DNA of 8,235 nucleotides from Bradyrhizobium sp. (lineage in GTDB: Bacteria > Pseudomonadota > Alphaproteobacteria > Rhizobiales > Xanthobacteraceae), in NCBI GenBank assembly GCA_019243075.1, contig JAFAUV010000166.1:1-8235 (forward strand), in the 5' to 3' direction. Under the pieces are notes generated by a model. That model was not told the origin of the DNA and did no database searches. It saw nothing but the letters and a program-made list of their open reading frames with translations. A program made the translations under genes and the position numbers. Shown piece after piece: positions 6,343 through 8,235 of this stretch. Every line of letters begins with the position of its first letter. Position 1 is the first letter of the stretch.

Positions 6343-7548
6343 ATGCAGCACCAAGGACGCCATTTCCTGCAAATTCCCGGCCCCAGCCCCGTGCCGGACC
6401 GCGTGCTCCGCGCCATGGACATGCCGGTCATCGACCACCGCAGCGCGCGGTTTGCTGAACTCGCCAAAACGGTCTTCGAGGGCTGCCAGAAGATTTTCCA
6501 GACCCAAGGCCCCGTCATCATCTTCCCCTCGTCGGGCACGGGCGCATGGGAGGCGGCCATCGTCAACACGCTGTCGCCCGGCGACAAGGTCTTGATGGCC
6601 GAGACCGGCCACTTCGCCACGTTGTGGCGCAACATGGCGGTACGCTGGGGCATTGACGTCGAGTTCATGCCGGGCGACTGGCGCCATGGCGCCGATCCGG
6701 CTGCGATCGAGGCGCGGCTCGCCGAGGACGATAGCTACGCCATCAAAGCTGTCATGGTGGTTCACAACGAGACCTCGACCGGGGCGACCAGCCGGATCGC
6801 CGAGATCCGCGCCGCCCTCGACAGGACCGGGCATTCGGCGCTGCTGCTCGTCGACACCATCTCCTCGCTCGGCTCGGTGGACTACCGGCACGACGAGTGG
6901 AATGTCGATGTGACCGTGAGCTGCTCGCAGAAGGGCTTCATGCTGCCGCCCGGACTAGGCTTCAACGCCATCTCGCAGAAGGCGCGCGCGGCGGCTAAGA
7001 CCAACAGGATGCCGCGCTCCTATTGGGATTGGGAGGAGATGCTGAAGCCCAATGCGAGCGGCTTCTTCCCCTACACGCCTGCGACCAACCTGCTCTACGG
7101 GCTGCGCGAAGCAATCGCGATGCTGCTGGAGGAGGGGTTGGCGAATGTCTTCGCTCGCCATCAGCGGCTCGCCGCCGCGGCCCGTGCGGCGGTGACACAT
7201 TGGGGCCTGGAGGTGCTGTGCCAGGATCCGGCGGAATATTCGCCGGTGCTGACGGCAGTCTCAATGCCGCCCGGGCACGATGCCGACCAGTTTCGCAAAG
7301 TCGTGCTTGAGAGCAGCAACATGTCGCTGGGCTCGGGGCTCGGCAAGGTCGCGGGAAAGGTGTTCCGCATCGGCCATCTCGGCGAATGCAATGAGCTTAC
7401 CCTGCTCGGGGCGCTGTCGGGGGTCGAGATGGGGCTGGCGGCGGCCGGCGTGCCGCATCGCTCCGGCGGCGTGGAAGCCGCGATCAAATCGCTGGAGGAG
7501 CGCTCGGGAGCCAATTCGCCGACGCATCTGAAGATCGTGAAGAACTGA
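6343..7548 (+). CDS. Class V PLP-dependent aminotransferase, serine/alanine/aspartate-glyoxylate aminotransferase group
   Basis: This is a 401-residue cytoplasmic enzyme, close to the usual 390-400 of the group. Family landmarks in order are the N-terminal FLQIPGPSPVP (8-18), DHRS (31-34), the cofactor phosphate loop SSGTGAWE (63-70), HNETSTG (141-147), Asp171 in VDTISSLG (170-177) that pairs with the pyridine nitrogen, the Schiff-base Lys197 in SQKGFMLPPG (195-204), YTPATNLLYGL in the second half, and GKVFRIGHLGE near the C-terminus. Members transfer an amino group to glyoxylate from serine, alanine or aspartate (the last as BhcA of the beta-hydroxyaspartate cycle); the donor cannot be chosen from motifs alone. 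The gene is divergent from the gntR-dehydrogenase-glcG operon and has a paralogue 234 bp downstream. Glyoxylate made by the dehydrogenase would be a logical acceptor (inference). Confidence 0.9.
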   Translation: MQHQGRHFLQIPGPSPVPDRVLRAMDMPVIDHRSARFAELAKTVFEGCQKIFQTQGPVIIFPSSGTGAWEAAIVNTLSPGDKVLMAETGHFATLWRNMAVRWGIDVEFMPGDWRHGADPAAIEARLAEDDSYAIKAVMVVHNETSTGATSRIAEIRAALDRTGHSALLLVDTISSLGSVDYRHDEWNVDVTVSCSQKGFMLPPGLGFNAISQKARAAAKTNRMPRSYWDWEEMLKPNASGFFPYTPATNLLYGLREAIAMLLEEGLANVFARHQRLAAAARAAVTHWGLEVLCQDPAEYSPVLTAVSMPPGHDADQFRKVVLESSNMSLGSGLGKVAGKVFRIGHLGECNELTLLGALSGVEMGLAAAGVPHRSGGVEAAIKSLEERSGANSPTHLKIVKN

Positions 7549-7602
7549 GGCATGATCCGCAAACGGTGTGAAGAGCTCGTCCGAAAGATCACACTCAACG
7601 GC
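7547..7602. repeat. Degenerate REP/RIME-like palindromic intergenic element
   Basis: The stretch from GAGGCATGATCCG through CCGAAAGATCACACTCAA has the layout of an abundant intergenic element in rhizobia and relatives, whose arms end in GCATGATCC and AAGATCATGCTC. Here the arms keep GATC at 7554-7557 and 7587-7590 and lose part of the outer pairing. It begins at the stop codon of the first aminotransferase. It may stabilise or terminate that transcript. Recognition is from memory of the consensus, not from a search. Confidence 0.5.
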
Positions 7603-7730
7603 GATGTCCCGATGACGCTCCTGACCCTTCCCGTTCATCGACGAGCGGCGCGTCGAACGGCAGTGATTTCCGCAGGCGGGAGCGATGTCTTATGCATTGA
7701 CGAAGGCCCGATGGCGAGGGAAAAGCCGCC

Positions 7731-7746
7731 CGAATGGTGCTATTCG
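7731..7746. promoter_or_regulatory. Inverted repeat upstream of the second aminotransferase
   Basis: CGAAT (7731-7735) and ATTCG (7742-7746) form perfect 5-bp arms around GGTGCT. The site contains AATGGTGC (7733-7740), the same octamer that forms the left half of the candidate operator at 6267-6274. It lies 36 bp before the ATG of the second aminotransferase. It may be a second, weaker site for the same regulator. Confidence 0.25.
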
Positions 7747-7782
7747 AGCGCGCCCAAGGATTTCGCCGGGAAGGGACCCCAG

Positions 7783-8235
7783 ATGACCGTGCATAGCGGA
7801 AGGCATTTTCTCCAGATTCCAGGTCCGACCAATATTCCCGATCGGGTGTTGCGGGCCATGGACATGCCGGGCCTGGACCATCGAGGTCCGGAGTTTGCCG
7901 AGATCGGCTTTGCGGTGCTGGCCGGTATGCAGCGCATGTTCCGCACCAAGCAGCCCGTGATCATCTATCCCTCGTCCGGCACCGGCGCCTGGGAGGCCGC
8001 CCTGGTCAACACCCTCTCGCCCGGCGACCCGGTGCTGATGTGCCGCACCGGCTGGTTCGCCAATCTGTGGGAGGACATGGCGCACAAGCTCACGCTCGAG
8101 CCGCGCATGATCGAGACCGACTGGCGGCGGGGCGCGGACGTCCAGGCGATCGGGGCGGCGCTCGCCGAGGACCACGAACACCACATCCGCGCGGTCTGCG
8201 TCGTCCACAACGAAACCTCCACCGGCTGCGCGAGC
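7783..8235 (+). CDS. Second class V PLP aminotransferase of the glyoxylate group (C-terminus outside window)
   Basis: This holds the first 151 codons of a paralogue of the gene at 6343. By hand alignment without gaps, 92 of 146 residues are identical (about 63%). It shares GRHFLQIPGP (6-15), DHRG (32-35), PSSGTGAWEAA (63-73) and HNETSTG (142-148). The PLP lysine lies beyond the edge. The start at 7783 is chosen because AAGGGA (7771-7776) precedes it at a fitting distance and the protein then aligns with the paralogue from its first residues. The same frame is open back to an ATG at 7552, but the extra translation has no family counterpart. The differences cluster where partner-substrate contacts are plausible (ETGHFATLWRNM against RTGWFANLWEDM), so the two copies may differ in amino donor or acceptor. 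Confidence 0.88.
   Translation, partial: MTVHSGRHFLQIPGPTNIPDRVLRAMDMPGLDHRGPEFAEIGFAVLAGMQRMFRTKQPVIIYPSSGTGAWEAALVNTLSPGDPVLMCRTGWFANLWEDMAHKLTLEPRMIETDWRRGADVQAIGAALAEDHEHHIRAVCVVHNETSTGCAS

Noticed and set aside
6325..6891. A 188-codon minus-strand frame over the first aminotransferase and a similar one at 7690-8208
   Set aside because: Both are shadows of the two aminotransferase genes. They resemble each other only because the sense genes are paralogues.

Overview
The window is GC-rich with alphaproteobacterial character, most likely Bradyrhizobium, Rhodopseudomonas or a close relative. The clues are G/C-biased third codon positions, AT-rich islands confined to gene starts, a PATR-type autotransporter with a beta-propeller, and a degenerate copy of a rhizobial palindromic intergenic repeat. 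The genus is an inference from style, not a database match.

Layout. (1) 1-1628, minus strand: the N-terminal 542 codons of a secreted protein that runs off the left edge. It has a signal peptide, a seven-bladed YVTN beta-propeller and at least two passenger-associated transport repeats. (2) 1629-2040: a gap with a GC hairpin behind the next operon and a candidate promoter and operator for the autotransporter. (3) 2041-6224, minus strand: an apparent operon read right to left, consisting of a GntR/FCD regulator, a 984-residue FAD and Fe-S 2-hydroxyacid dehydrogenase, and a GlcG/HbpS-family protein. (4) 6225-6342: a divergent control region with a candidate GntR operator (ATGGTGCACAAT) between the two predicted -35 boxes. 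(5) 6343-7548, plus strand: a class V PLP aminotransferase of the serine/alanine/aspartate-glyoxylate group. (6) 7549-7782: a gap with a worn palindromic repeat. (7) 7783-8235 and beyond, plus strand: a second, paralogous aminotransferase cut by the right edge.

How the genes may work together (inference). The FAD/Fe-S enzyme combines in one chain the flavin and iron-sulfur parts that E. coli glycolate oxidase divides among GlcD, GlcE and GlcF. GlcG and a GntR/FCD regulator are also part of the E. coli glc locus (GlcG, GlcC). Glyoxylate-using aminotransferases lie on the other side. A coherent reading is a 2-hydroxyacid to 2-oxoacid module, possibly glycolate to glyoxylate, with transamination to glycine by one or both aminotransferases. 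The exact substrate cannot be read from the sequence; D-lactate or D-2-hydroxyglutarate are equally possible for the dehydrogenase.

The autotransporter looks unrelated to this metabolism and has its own promoter region.
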